Positions 19,314 through 28,398 of a stretch of DNA of 64,000 bases are shown in pieces. Under the pieces are notes generated by a model. It was not told the origin of the DNA. It was given only the letters and a program-made list of their open reading frames with translations, and did no database searches. Source of the stretch: Methylomonas paludis (GTDB lineage: Bacteria; Pseudomonadota; Gammaproteobacteria; Methylococcales; Methylomonadaceae); the NCBI RefSeq assembly GCF_018734325.1, contig NZ_CP073754.1, positions 2,666,001-2,730,000 on the forward strand, read 5' to 3'. The position numbers were made by a program, and so were the translations under genes. Each line of letters begins with the position of its first letter. Within the stretch, counting starts at the first letter, position 1.

Positions 19314-20791
19314 TCGAGCTCAATTTTCAGTATTGAGCCGTCCGGCATGATTTCGGTAATGAAGTTTTTGGGTTCATCCAGATAATAGATCAAACCCAGC
19401 AACAGGATGCAGTCGCCGCCCAATAACATAAAAAACCCACTGGGTGAGACAAAGGTCAGCATAATCAGAAAAATAATCGCTCCGGCATTGCCATATGCTC
19501 CGACAATACCGGCCACTTCCCCAGTTATGGCCCGTCTGACCAGGGGTACGAAGGCAAAAATGGCACCTTCGGCAGCCTGCATAAAAATCGAGCAAACGAT
19601 GGTCACCAGCAGGGTTAGCCCAATTGACCAGTCTGCAGAAATCAGTGCCATTAGTAAATAGCCGCCCGCCAGACCGATGGTAAACAGGGTCAGCGCCAGT
19701 TTTCGGCCGATTTTATCGCTGAGCCAGCCCCCGGCCGGCCGGGCAATGACATTGGTAATCACAAAACTGGAAGCCAGCAAGCCGGCATTAAGCATGGAAA
19801 GCTGCTGGCTTTGCTGAAAGGTTTTGAAAAAAAACATCGGCAGCATGGACAACACAGCCAGCTTGGAACCAAACGTAATCAAATAGGCAATAGCCAATAT
19901 GAACACCTGGCGATACCGGTAGTGATGAATACTGGCAATCGGCCGGCTCAGCCTGACGGCGTTAGTCCTGACCAATTGCCAGGCATGGAAAATAAATATT
20001 CCCCAGATCAGGAGATGCAACAAAATGGCTGCTTGCCCGGAGATTAGGGGGATCGGCACGGCGCCGGCTAATTTCCAGATCAATAAAGACAAGGTGGCGT
20101 ATAGCGGTGTCAGACTCAGCATGTATAAAAATAAATCGCTGATACTGCTGACCTCCATAGTCGTGGCGCGTTTACTTTTCAGGCCGGCCAATTCAGGGGG
20201 CAGGTTCTCCACATTCAGGTAATAGATCAAGGAATAGATCAGCGCCAGCACTCCGGTAGCGGCAATTGCATAGCGCCAGCCGTTTTCGGCTCCAAAGTAA
20301 TAAGCCACGCCCGGCAGAATAATGGCGGCAACCGCCGAACCGAAATTACCCCAACCTGCATAAATACCCTCGGCCATGCCGATCTGGCGGGAAGGAAACC
20401 AGTCGCCGATAATGCGCACCCCCACCACAAACCCCGCGCCAATAAAGCCCAGCAAAAATCGCGACCAGGCCAGCTCGGCAAAATTTTCCGCCAGGGCAAA
20501 CATGAAACAGGGCAGACTGCAGGCTGCCAATAACACACTGTAACTGATTTTAGCTCCAAATCTATCCACCACCATGCCGATAATCACCCTGGCCGGAATA
20601 GTCAAAGCCACATTCAGTAACAGAATAATTTCGATTTCAGCATCGGAAATCTGTAAATCTTGCTTAATCAGCATCAGCAAGGGAGCATGATTAAACCAAA
20701 CCACAAAACTGATAAAAAAAGCCATCCAGCTCATATGCAGGATTTTAGTTTTTCCCTGCATGGACAATAGTTTATAAACCGGCATAGACAT
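19310..20791 (-). CDS. narK: NarK/NasA-type nitrate/nitrite MFS transporter
   Basis: About 493 residues with 12 predicted helices. The family N-terminus GKTKILHMSWMAFFISF and the nitrate signature AGWGNFGSAVAAIILPG are present. It also has the MFS loop GMVVDRFGAK and the C-terminal half WLSDKIGRKLAL. The ORF opens at 20848, but ATG 20791 (MSMPVYKLL) matches family N-termini; upstream residues look unrelated. Likely a nitrate (or nitrite) permease parallel to the ABC system. nasT overlaps its 3' end, so both are on one transcript. Confidence 0.88.
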   Translation of the reverse strand: MSMPVYKLLSMQGKTKILHMSWMAFFISFVVWFNHAPLLMLIKQDLQISDAEIEIILLLNVALTIPARVIIGMVVDRFGAKISYSVLLAACSLPCFMFALAENFAELAWSRFLLGFIGAGFVVGVRIIGDWFPSRQIGMAEGIYAGWGNFGSAVAAIILPGVAYYFGAENGWRYAIAATGVLALIYSLIYYLNVENLPPELAGLKSKRATTMEVSSISDLFLYMLSLTPLYATLSLLIWKLAGAVPIPLISGQAAILLHLLIWGIFIFHAWQLVRTNAVRLSRPIASIHHYRYRQVFILAIAYLITFGSKLAVLSMLPMFFFKTFQQSQQLSMLNAGLLASSFVITNVIARPAGGWLSDKIGRKLALTLFTIGLAGGYLLMALISADWSIGLTLLVTIVCSIFMQAAEGAIFAFVPLVRRAITGEVAGIVGAYGNAGAIIFLIMLTFVSPSGFFMLLGGDCILLLGLIYYLDEPKNFITEIMPDGSILKIELD

Positions 20792-21031
20792 GGTGGCGTT
20801 GAACAAAAGAAGTAGTGTATAGCATAGCCTGAGCAGATAACATGCCATATAAGCATAAGCGGCCAGGCCGTGCCGTTGTGTGAAGTGACATCCTTACCCC
20901 TAAGCTGCAAGCGAATAGATCACACTCAGACCTTATCAAAGTCAGCTATACGGCTAATGCCCAAGCCTATTGATTAAAAATAGGAAATTATTCAGCATAA
21001 ATTTTGAAACACTGTTTTTAAACAAGTAATT

Positions 21032-21074
21032 AGCTTCGAATGATGCGCTGCACTGCGTTTAGCAGATCCTACAA
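21032..21074 (+). repeat. REP-like repeat, copy 1
   Basis: A 43-base unit containing TTCGAATGATGCGCTGCACT and a trailing GATCCTACAA. It matches 28290-28332 in 41 of 43 positions, in the same orientation. Weaker similarity extends some 20-30 bases on both sides. It lies between narK and the nirB promoter. Confidence 0.75.
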
Positions 21075-21131
21075 CTATCTGTTTTTAAAGTGATATTTGG
21101 ACACTGAGTGCTTACAAAAAATATATCCATA

Positions 21132-21162
21132 ATGGTGCGCTCGCACCATCAATTTGCACCAT
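21132..21162 (+). promoter_or_regulatory. Putative NtrC sites upstream of nirB
   Basis: A perfect inverted repeat ATGGTGCG-CT-CGCACCAT (21132-21149) is followed by TGCACCAT (21155-21162). The TGCACCA core is the same as upstream of nrtA. They lie about 75-105 bases before the sigma-54 promoter, a normal enhancer distance. Confidence 0.5.
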
Positions 21163-21233
21163 CTTGACAGTTTTTACTGAAATCTAACCAGCCAGTGATG
21201 TCCGGCAAGCCCGTCCAGTCTGGATCTGCTGTT

Positions 21234-21251
21234 TTGGCCTGTTTATTGCTG
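21234..21251 (+). promoter_or_regulatory. Sigma-54 promoter of nirB
   Basis: GGCCTGTTTATTGC gives GG (21236-21237) and GC (21248-21249) with a 10-base spacing and TTGCT at -12. Transcription should start near 21261, leaving a leader of about 185 bases before nirB. Confidence 0.75.
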
Positions 21252-21263
21252 TCAGTTCTGCAA

Positions 21264-21311
21264 GTCTCCTGCCGAGATTATTGATTATTGTGAGTTTGGA
21301 CAAAGGCGTCC
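21264..21311 (+). promoter_or_regulatory. ANTAR-target hairpins in the nirB leader
   Basis: A first hairpin GTCTC-CTGCC-GAGAT (21264-21278) lies at the start of the transcript; its loop is five bases, so it fits the motif imperfectly. A second hairpin GGAC-AAAGGC-GTCC (21298-21311) has the same hexaloop as in the nrtA leader, with A1 and G4. It overlaps the 5' arm of the following terminator, the architecture needed for NasT antitermination. Confidence 0.75.
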
Positions 21312-21357
21312 TGATTGAATGAGTTTCCCTCATTACAATTCAGGATGCCTTTTTTTA
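21302..21357 (+). terminator. Intrinsic terminator in the nirB leader (attenuator)
   Basis: AAAGGCGTCCTGA with TTGAATGAG pairs with CTCATTACAA and TCAGGATGCCTTT, closing on the loop TTTCC, followed by a run of T to 21357. It lies 88 bases before the nirB ATG, so it would stop transcription unless the AAAGGC hairpin is stabilised. Confidence 0.88.
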
Positions 21358-21445
21358 TGCCCGAAAAATACTGAATCAGCTATCGGTACGGAATTTTGGC
21401 AGCGTCTCGGCACGCGGTGCAATCTAAAATGAATGAGGTGTGGGT

Positions 21446-23986
21446 ATGAGTCATAAACAAAATCTGGTCGTTATCGGCAATGGCATGGTGGGACAGCATT
21501 TTTTAGCCAGTCTGGCCGCCAGCCCTGCCCTGCACCAATATCGGATTACCACATTTGGTGAAGAACCGCGTGCCGCTTATGACCGGGTACATTTATCCGA
21601 GTATTTCAGCGGTAAAACGGCGGAAGACTTATCCCTGGTTTCCGCAGAATTTTTCGATGAACATGACATTACTCTATATCTGGATGATCAGGTGGTGAGT
21701 ATAGACCGGCAGCGCAAGCGGATCACTTCGGCACAGGGCCGGAGCGTGGCCTATGACAAGCTGGTGCTGGCTACCGGCTCATACCCGTTTGTTCCGCCGG
21801 TTGCCGGGCATGACCGTCAGCAATGCATGGTTTACCGCACCATTGAAGATTTGGAACGCATCCAGGCCGCTGCCAACCAGTCCAAAGTCGGTGCCGTGGT
21901 CGGCGGCGGCTTGCTGGGTCTGGAAGCCGCCAAAGCCCTGCGCGATTTAGGTCTGGAAACCCATATTATCGAATTTGCCCCACGCCTGATGGCCGTGCAA
22001 CTGGATGAGGCCGGCGGCGGTGTACTGAAACGTAAAATTGAAAATCTGGGCTTAACAATCCACCTGCAAAAAAACACCACGCTGATCGCCGCCGGCGAAC
22101 AGTGCCTGCATAAAATGACTTTTGCCGATGGCACGGCACTGGAAACCGATATCGTGCTGTTTTCCGCCGGGATTCGACCCCGAGACCAAATAGCCCGTGA
22201 CTGTGGCCTGGAAGTAGGTCCACGCGGCGGGATTGTGATTAACAATGCCTGTCAGACTTCCGATGCCGATATTTACGCCATTGGCGAATGCGCGTTATGG
22301 AATGGCCAGATATTCGGTCTGGTGGCCCCCGGTTACAGCATGGCCCGTTGTGTGGTCGCGCAATTGGGCGGCAGTGAACTCTGGTTCAGTGGCGCCGATA
22401 TGAGCACCAAATTAAAATTGTTGGGGGTTGATGTCGCCAGTATCGGTGATGCCCATGCCAAAACCCCTGGGGCGCTGGTGTACAGTTATCAGGATGGCCA
22501 CGCCGATGTCTACAAACGTCTGATAGTCAGTGCCGACAACAAAAGGCTGCTGGGCGCGGTGCTGGTCGGTGATGCCAATGACTACAGCAGCCTGCTACAG
22601 TATTGTTTACACGGCATGACCCTGCCGGAAAATCCCGAGACGCTGATCTTACCGGCCCGCGCTGATCAGCCGACCGGTTTGGGGCCGGATGCCTTGCCGG
22701 ACAGCGCGCAAATCTGTTCCTGTTACGCGGTTGATAAGGCCAGCGTGTGCTCGGCCATTGCCGCCGGCTGCACCAGCGTAGCGGCCCTGAAAGCGGAAAC
22801 CAAAGCCGGTACCGGTTGCGGCGGTTGCACGGCCCTACTGAAATCCGTGCTGGATGGCGAGCTGAAAAAAGCCGGTGTGGCAATCAATACCGACATCTGC
22901 GAGCATTTTCCGCATACCCGCCAGGACTTATATCATCTGATCAGAGTCGAACAGCTTAAAACCTTTGCCGAGCTGCTGGACAAACATGGCCGCGGCCTGG
23001 GCTGTGAAATCTGTAAACAGGCGGTTGGTTCGATACTGGCCTCTTACTGGAACGACTATATTTTGGCCCAGGCGCATATCGGTTTGCAGGACACCAATGA
23101 CATTTTTCTGGCCAATATGCAGAAAGACGGTACTTATTCGATAGTTCCGCGCATTGCCGGCGGCGAAATCAGCCCGGATGGACTGATCGTGTTAGGTCAG
23201 GTGGCCAAAAAATATGGCTTGTATACCAAAATCACCGGTGGCCAGCGGGTTGATCTGTTTGGCGCCCGAGTGGAACAATTACCCTTGATCTGGCAGGAAC
23301 TGATCGCCGCCGGTTTTGAGTCTGGACATGCCTACGGCAAATCGCTACGTACCGTGAAATCCTGTATCGGCAGCACCTGGTGCCGATACGGGGTGGATGA
23401 CAGCATGAGTTTGGCCATAGAACTGGAAAACCGCTACAAGGGTTTACGTGCCCCGCATAAAATCAAGTTCGGCGTGTCCGGCTGTACCCGCGAATGCGCC
23501 GAAGCACAAGGTAAAGATATCGGCATTATTGCTACCGAAGCCGGCTGGAATCTGTATGTCTGTGGCAATGGCGGCATGAAACCGCGCCATGCCGATTTGT
23601 TTGCCACCAGCCTGGACAAGGCCAGCTTGATTCAATATATAGACCGGTTGCTGATTTTTTATGTACGGACGGCTGACCGTATGCAACGTACCTCGGTCTG
23701 GCTGGATAATCTGGAAGGCGGCCTGCATTATCTGCAGGCGGTGGTCATAGATGACAGACTAGGATTGTGTGCTGATCTGGAACAACAGATGCAACATATC
23801 ATCGCCACCTATCAATGCGAATGGAAAACTACCTTGCAGGATGAAACCCGACTCAAACGGTTCCGGCATTTTGTTAACAGTGACCAGGCTGACAATCATA
23901 TTGTGTTTGTTGAAGAACGCGGCCAGATTCGCCCGGCTAAGCCAGAGGAACGCCAGCATTATCAGCTGGTGGAGGAGCGGCTATGA
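21446..23986 (+). CDS. nirB: Nitrite reductase (NAD(P)H), large subunit
   Basis: 846 residues, assimilatory siroheme nitrite reductase, cytoplasmic. The FAD site is NGMVGQHFLASL and the NAD site VGGGLLGLEAA. A BFD-like [2Fe-2S] domain has CSCYAV and GTGCGGC. The C-terminal half has the siroheme/[4Fe-4S] ligands CIGSTWC and CTREC, followed by CGNGG. The ATG at 21446 has GAGG at a good distance; a GTG at 21440 is in frame. It overlaps nirD by 4 bases. Electrons from NAD(P)H pass through FAD and iron-sulfur centres to reduce nitrite to ammonium. Confidence 0.96.
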   Translation: MSHKQNLVVIGNGMVGQHFLASLAASPALHQYRITTFGEEPRAAYDRVHLSEYFSGKTAEDLSLVSAEFFDEHDITLYLDDQVVSIDRQRKRITSAQGRSVAYDKLVLATGSYPFVPPVAGHDRQQCMVYRTIEDLERIQAAANQSKVGAVVGGGLLGLEAAKALRDLGLETHIIEFAPRLMAVQLDEAGGGVLKRKIENLGLTIHLQKNTTLIAAGEQCLHKMTFADGTALETDIVLFSAGIRPRDQIARDCGLEVGPRGGIVINNACQTSDADIYAIGECALWNGQIFGLVAPGYSMARCVVAQLGGSELWFSGADMSTKLKLLGVDVASIGDAHAKTPGALVYSYQDGHADVYKRLIVSADNKRLLGAVLVGDANDYSSLLQYCLHGMTLPENPETLILPARADQPTGLGPDALPDSAQICSCYAVDKASVCSAIAAGCTSVAALKAETKAGTGCGGCTALLKSVLDGELKKAGVAINTDICEHFPHTRQDLYHLIRVEQLKTFAELLDKHGRGLGCEICKQAVGSILASYWNDYILAQAHIGLQDTNDIFLANMQKDGTYSIVPRIAGGEISPDGLIVLGQVAKKYGLYTKITGGQRVDLFGARVEQLPLIWQELIAAGFESGHAYGKSLRTVKSCIGSTWCRYGVDDSMSLAIELENRYKGLRAPHKIKFGVSGCTRECAEAQGKDIGIIATEAGWNLYVCGNGGMKPRHADLFATSLDKASLIQYIDRLLIFYVRTADRMQRTSVWLDNLEGGLHYLQAVVIDDRLGLCADLEQQMQHIIATYQCEWKTTLQDETRLKRFRHFVNSDQADNHIVFVEERGQIRPAKPEERQHYQLVEERL

Positions 23987-24327
23987 GTGACTGGATAGAG
24001 GTATGCGGGCTGGATGATTTGATAGCCGATTCGGGGATCTGCGTTCTGGCTGGAGGTCGCCAGGTGGCGCTGTTTTATCTGTCTAAAATTGATCAGGTCT
24101 ACGCGGTGGACAACTTTGATCCCATCGGTAAGGCCAATGTGCTGGCACGCGGTATGGTGGGTGATATCGGCGGCGAACCCATGCTGGCTTCGCCTTTGTA
24201 CAAACAACATTTCAGTTTGACCAGCGGACGCTGTTTTGAGGATGCCGACATTCACATCCATACTTACCCGGTTCGCATCAGCCAGCAGCGGGTTGCGGTG
24301 CAAATTTGCCCTGAGTCCAGCTTATGA
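23983..24327 (+). CDS. nirD: Nitrite reductase (NAD(P)H), small subunit
   Basis: 114 residues with a Rieske-like fold but without the Cys-x-His cluster ligands, as is normal for NirD. The typical stretches YAVDNFDPIGKANVLARG and ASPLYKQHFSLTSGRCFED are present. It overlaps nirB and the next gene by 4 bases each, so the three genes are translationally coupled. Confidence 0.95.
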   Translation: MSDWIEVCGLDDLIADSGICVLAGGRQVALFYLSKIDQVYAVDNFDPIGKANVLARGMVGDIGGEPMLASPLYKQHFSLTSGRCFEDADIHIHTYPVRISQQRVAVQICPESSL

Positions 24328-25559
24328 AACAGCGTCTGGTGGTGATTGGTAACGGCATGGCCGGAATGCGCACCGTTGAAGAATTGCTGTGCGCCGCCCC
24401 CGATCAATATGACATCACGGTATTTGGTGCTGAACCTTACGGCAATTACAATCGGATTATGCTGTCTGGCGTGCTGTCCGGTGAAAAAGCGCTACCCGAT
24501 ATCGTCATTAATAACCGGCAGTGGTATGCGGCTAATGGGATTAACTTACAAACCGGGACAGATAAGGAGGTGGTAAAAATTGAACGCAGCAGACGCAGCG
24601 TTTTGACCCGCGACGGCAGTAGAGCCGAATATGACAAACTGCTGATTGCCACTGGCGCCAAACCGGTGATCGCAGCAGTGCCGGGCCATGATTTGGCTGG
24701 CGTGATCAGCTTCCGGGATATTGCTGATGTCAGTACCATGCTCAATTACAGCCGCACCCATCAACACGCGGTGGTGCTGGGCGGCGGTTTGCTGGGGCTG
24801 GAAGCCGCCAACGGCCTGGCCCTGCGCGGCATGGACGTCACCGTCATCCACAATCATGCCGTTTTGATGAACCGGCAACTGGATAATCAGGCCGGTCGGA
24901 TGCTGCAAACGGCACTGGAGCAACGCGGCGTGCGATTTTGCATGACCAGCCAGGTACAAGCCTTACTGGGCAACCAGCAGCAACATATCCGTGCCGTGCG
25001 CTGTGAGGATGGCCGCGAACTGGCCTGCGATTTATTGGTGATGGCTATCGGTATCCGCCCCAATATTAGTCTGGCGCAACAAGCCGGCCTGTTTTGTCAG
25101 CGCGGCATAGTGGTTAATGACACCCTGCAAAGTTATGATCCCCGCATTTATGCGGTGGGAGAATGCATACAGCATCGCGACACCACTTTTGGTTTGGTTG
25201 CCCCGCTGTTTGCCCAGGCCAGCGTCTGCGCCAATCATCTTAGTGGCCACGGGGTTGCCCGCTTTGTGCAGGTACCGACTGCCACCAAGCTGAAAGTCAG
25301 CGGCATTAATTTGTTTTCGGCCGGCGATTTCAGTGGCGGACAGCAAACCCGCCAGATTTGTTATCAAGACCCTGAGCGGGCCATTTACAAAAATCTGCTG
25401 CTTAAAGATAACCGTCTGGTGGGAGCCGTACTTTACGGTGACACCGAGGATGGTCCGTGGTATCAGCACTTGCTGGAAAGTGGTGAAGATATCAGCGCCC
25501 GCCGCGATGCCTTAATTTTTGGTAAAGCCTATGCCGATCGCGCCATCGTCCGTCATTAG
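24324..25559 (+). CDS. nasB: FAD/NAD(P)-dependent oxidoreductase, nitrate reductase electron-transfer subunit
   Basis: 411 residues, homologous to the NirB N-terminal half. It has the FAD motif GNGMAGMRTVEELL, the NAD motif GGGLLGLEAANGLALRG and VGECIQHRDTTFGLVAP. Unlike Klebsiella NasB, it has no C-terminal BFD iron-sulfur domain; that domain is present at the end of NasA instead. It probably passes NAD(P)H electrons to NasA. It overlaps nirD by 4 bases and precedes nasA by 20. The symbol is by role and context. Confidence 0.8.
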   Translation: MKQRLVVIGNGMAGMRTVEELLCAAPDQYDITVFGAEPYGNYNRIMLSGVLSGEKALPDIVINNRQWYAANGINLQTGTDKEVVKIERSRRSVLTRDGSRAEYDKLLIATGAKPVIAAVPGHDLAGVISFRDIADVSTMLNYSRTHQHAVVLGGGLLGLEAANGLALRGMDVTVIHNHAVLMNRQLDNQAGRMLQTALEQRGVRFCMTSQVQALLGNQQQHIRAVRCEDGRELACDLLVMAIGIRPNISLAQQAGLFCQRGIVVNDTLQSYDPRIYAVGECIQHRDTTFGLVAPLFAQASVCANHLSGHGVARFVQVPTATKLKVSGINLFSAGDFSGGQQTRQICYQDPERAIYKNLLLKDNRLVGAVLYGDTEDGPWYQHLLESGEDISARRDALIFGKAYADRAIVRH

Positions 25560-25579
25560 CCAGGATGTAATGATTATTC

Positions 25580-28246
25580 ATGCCTAAAACCATCAAAACC
25601 ACTTGCCCCTATTGCGGGGTCGGCTGTGGCATCAGCGCTGAAGTTGACCCACTGGCACGCACGGTAGTGATCAGCGGTGATGTTGATCATCCGGCCAACT
25701 TTGGCCGTTTATGTTCCAAAGGTTCGGCGCTGGGTGATACCGTCACCCTGCAGGGCCGACTGCTGCAACCGCGTTTGCACGGCCAGGATTGTAGCTGGGA
25801 ACTGGCGCTGGATGCGCTGGCTACGGCCTTTGCCGACACTATTAGCACTTATGGGCCGAATGCTGTGGCCATTTACGGCTCGGGACAATTATTAACCGAA
25901 GATTATTATGTGGCCAACAAGCTGATGAAGGGTTTTATCGGCAGCGCCAATATTGATACCAACAGCCGCTTGTGCATGTCCTCTTCGGTAGCCGGACACA
26001 AACGCGCTTTTGGAGCCGATACCGTGCCTGGCTGTTATGCGGATTTCGAACTGGCAGACTTGATCATCCTGATAGGCTCCAATGCCGCCTGGTGTCACCC
26101 GGTAAGTTTTCAGCGTATCCGCGCAGCCAAGAGCGCCAATCCGCTGTTGAAAGTGGTCGTGATAGACCCGCGCCAGACCAGTAGCTGCGATATTGCCGAT
26201 CTGCATCTGCCACTGGCTTCTGGTAGTGATAGCTGGCTGTTCAATGGCTTGCTGCATTATTTGCATCAGCAGCAAGCCATCGACCGGGACTATATAACCC
26301 AGCATACCCAAGGATTTTCGGCAGCACTGACACTGGCCGGCACCGCCAGTCTGGAACGGGTGGCCCAACAATGCGCCCTGCCAGCTCAGGATTTGCAGAC
26401 TTTTTATAGCTGGTTTGCCGCCACCGAAAAAGTCATGAGCTTATACAGCCAGGGTATTAATCAATCCGCCTCCGGCACCGATAAGGTCAACAGCATCATC
26501 AATTGCCATCTTGCCACGGGGCGGATTGGTCAAGCCGGGATGGGGCCGTTTTCGCTGACCGGCCAGCCTAATGCGATGGGTGGCCGCGAAGTCGGGGGCC
26601 TGGCTCATCAATTGGCTGCCCACATGGATTTTAGCAATGCGGAGGATATCGATCGGGTCGCCCGTTTTTGGGGCAGCCGCAATATTGCCCGCCAAGCCGG
26701 CTATTCGGCAGTTGAGCTATTTGACGCTATTGATGCTGGTAAAGTAAAAGCAGTATGGATTATGGGCACCAACCCGGTCGTGAGTATGCCTAATGCCGAT
26801 AAAGTCAGACAGGCTTTAGGCAAATGCGATTTCGTGGCTGTTTCGGATTGTATCGCGGCTACCGATACCACTGCATTGGCCCACTTATTATTACCCGCCC
26901 AGGGCTGGAGCGAAAAAGACGGCACGGTCACCAATTCCGAACGGCGGATTTCCCGGCAGCGCGCCTTGTTTGCGGCAGCCGGTCAGGCCAAACCGGACTG
27001 GTGGATCGTCACCGAACTGGCGAAACGACTGGGGTTTGCTCAGGCCTTTGCGTATCAGGGTGCTGCTGATATTTTTCGGGAACATGCCGCGCTTTCCGCA
27101 TTTGAAAATGATGCCGAACATGGCCGCCGCGATTTTGACCTTTCAGCTTATGCTGACATCAGCCATCAGCAATACGCTGAACTCCCCCCCCGGCAATGGC
27201 CGCTAAATCAGGATTACCCGCAAGGCCGGGCCAGATTATTTGCTGATCAGCAGTTTTTTACTGCATCGGGTAAAGCCCAGTTTATAGCGGTTAGCCCAAC
27301 CAAGCCCGTTAATGCGCCGAATGCAGCTTATCCCTTGATTTTAAACACCGGACGCTTGCGTGATCAATGGCACACCATGACCCGCACCGCGCTGGCAAGT
27401 AAACTGAATCAGCACAAACCGGAAGCTTTTGTGGAAGTACACCCGGCAGACGCTGAGCGTTATGGTCTGGCCGCCGACAGCCTGGCCGAAATCAACAGCA
27501 TCTGGGGCAGTATGCTGGCCAGAGTGCACATTACTGACAGCATACAGCCCGGCAACCTGTTTGTACCCATGCACTGGACCGGGCAATACGCCAGTCGCGG
27601 GCGAATGGGGGGCTTGGTCAATCCGGTCGTCGATCCCATCTCCAAACAACCGGAGAGCAAACACACGCCGGTACGAATCAACGCTTTTCAGGCCAAATGG
27701 TATGGCTTTATGTTATCCCGGACTGAACTGGCTGCACCTACAACGGAATATTGGCTAAAAAATACCGGCACCGACTATTACCGTTACGAACTGGCCGGCT
27801 TATCCAGTCCGGCAAACTGGCTGGAATGGGCTAAGGGGCAAGTCAATCTGCCTGGCAATATTACTGCTGGCTGGCTGGAATATCAGGATACCGGTCTGGG
27901 CGTTTACCGGGCGGCACTGATTAATCAAAACCGGCTGGATGCCTTGCTGTTTATTGGCCGAGGGCCTACTTTGCCCAACCGTGACTGGTTAGCCAGTCTG
28001 TTCAGCAAAGCTGAGCTTGAACCAGCGGAAAGACAAGTGGTGTTATCCGGCCTACCGCCGATAGGCAGCGAGGATAGCGGCAAGGTGATCTGTGCCTGTT
28101 TTAATGTCGGCGAGAAAACCATACGCGCAGCTATCAAAACTCAGGGACTGGCAACGGTGCAGGATGTGGGGCGTTGTTTAAAGGCCGGGACTAATTGTGG
28201 GTCGTGTATTGCGGAGATCAGAGGATTATTGGCTTCGAAACCCTAA
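25580..28246 (+). CDS. nasA: Assimilatory nitrate reductase, catalytic subunit
   Basis: 888 residues, a cytoplasmic molybdopterin oxidoreductase that reduces nitrate to nitrite. An N-terminal [4Fe-4S] site is formed by CPYCGVGC and RLCSKG. The Mo-bisMGD domains include the region around SRLCMSSSVAGHKRAFG and the C-terminal dinucleotide-binding domain NTGRLRDQWHTMTRT. A BFD-like [2Fe-2S] domain at the end has CACFNVGEKTI and GTNCGSC. There is no Tat signal. Last gene of the nirB-nirD-nasB-nasA operon. Confidence 0.96.
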   Translation: MPKTIKTTCPYCGVGCGISAEVDPLARTVVISGDVDHPANFGRLCSKGSALGDTVTLQGRLLQPRLHGQDCSWELALDALATAFADTISTYGPNAVAIYGSGQLLTEDYYVANKLMKGFIGSANIDTNSRLCMSSSVAGHKRAFGADTVPGCYADFELADLIILIGSNAAWCHPVSFQRIRAAKSANPLLKVVVIDPRQTSSCDIADLHLPLASGSDSWLFNGLLHYLHQQQAIDRDYITQHTQGFSAALTLAGTASLERVAQQCALPAQDLQTFYSWFAATEKVMSLYSQGINQSASGTDKVNSIINCHLATGRIGQAGMGPFSLTGQPNAMGGREVGGLAHQLAAHMDFSNAEDIDRVARFWGSRNIARQAGYSAVELFDAIDAGKVKAVWIMGTNPVVSMPNADKVRQALGKCDFVAVSDCIAATDTTALAHLLLPAQGWSEKDGTVTNSERRISRQRALFAAAGQAKPDWWIVTELAKRLGFAQAFAYQGAADIFREHAALSAFENDAEHGRRDFDLSAYADISHQQYAELPPRQWPLNQDYPQGRARLFADQQFFTASGKAQFIAVSPTKPVNAPNAAYPLILNTGRLRDQWHTMTRTALASKLNQHKPEAFVEVHPADAERYGLAADSLAEINSIWGSMLARVHITDSIQPGNLFVPMHWTGQYASRGRMGGLVNPVVDPISKQPESKHTPVRINAFQAKWYGFMLSRTELAAPTTEYWLKNTGTDYYRYELAGLSSPANWLEWAKGQVNLPGNITAGWLEYQDTGLGVYRAALINQNRLDALLFIGRGPTLPNRDWLASLFSKAELEPAERQVVLSGLPPIGSEDSGKVICACFNVGEKTIRAAIKTQGLATVQDVGRCLKAGTNCGSCIAEIRGLLASKP

Positions 28247-28289
28247 TTACTCAGTGTAAAGTGGCACGATTCATTTTAAATAAAGTATT

Positions 28290-28332
28290 AGTTTCGAATG
28301 ATGCGCTGCACTGCGTTTAGCACATCCTACAA
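28290..28332 (+). repeat. REP-like repeat, copy 2
   Basis: Matches 21032-21074 in 41 of 43 bases, same orientation. It lies between the convergent nasA and uvrB genes. Together the two copies bracket the nirBD-nasBA operon. A more diverged relative, GATGCGCATCACTGCGTTCAG, is at about 56077-56097. Confidence 0.75.
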
Positions 28333-28398
28333 GCACCTGTTTTTCAATAAGTTTTAGGTACCAAGCAGCTACCTGAAATTAAACATAAGCCATTACGT

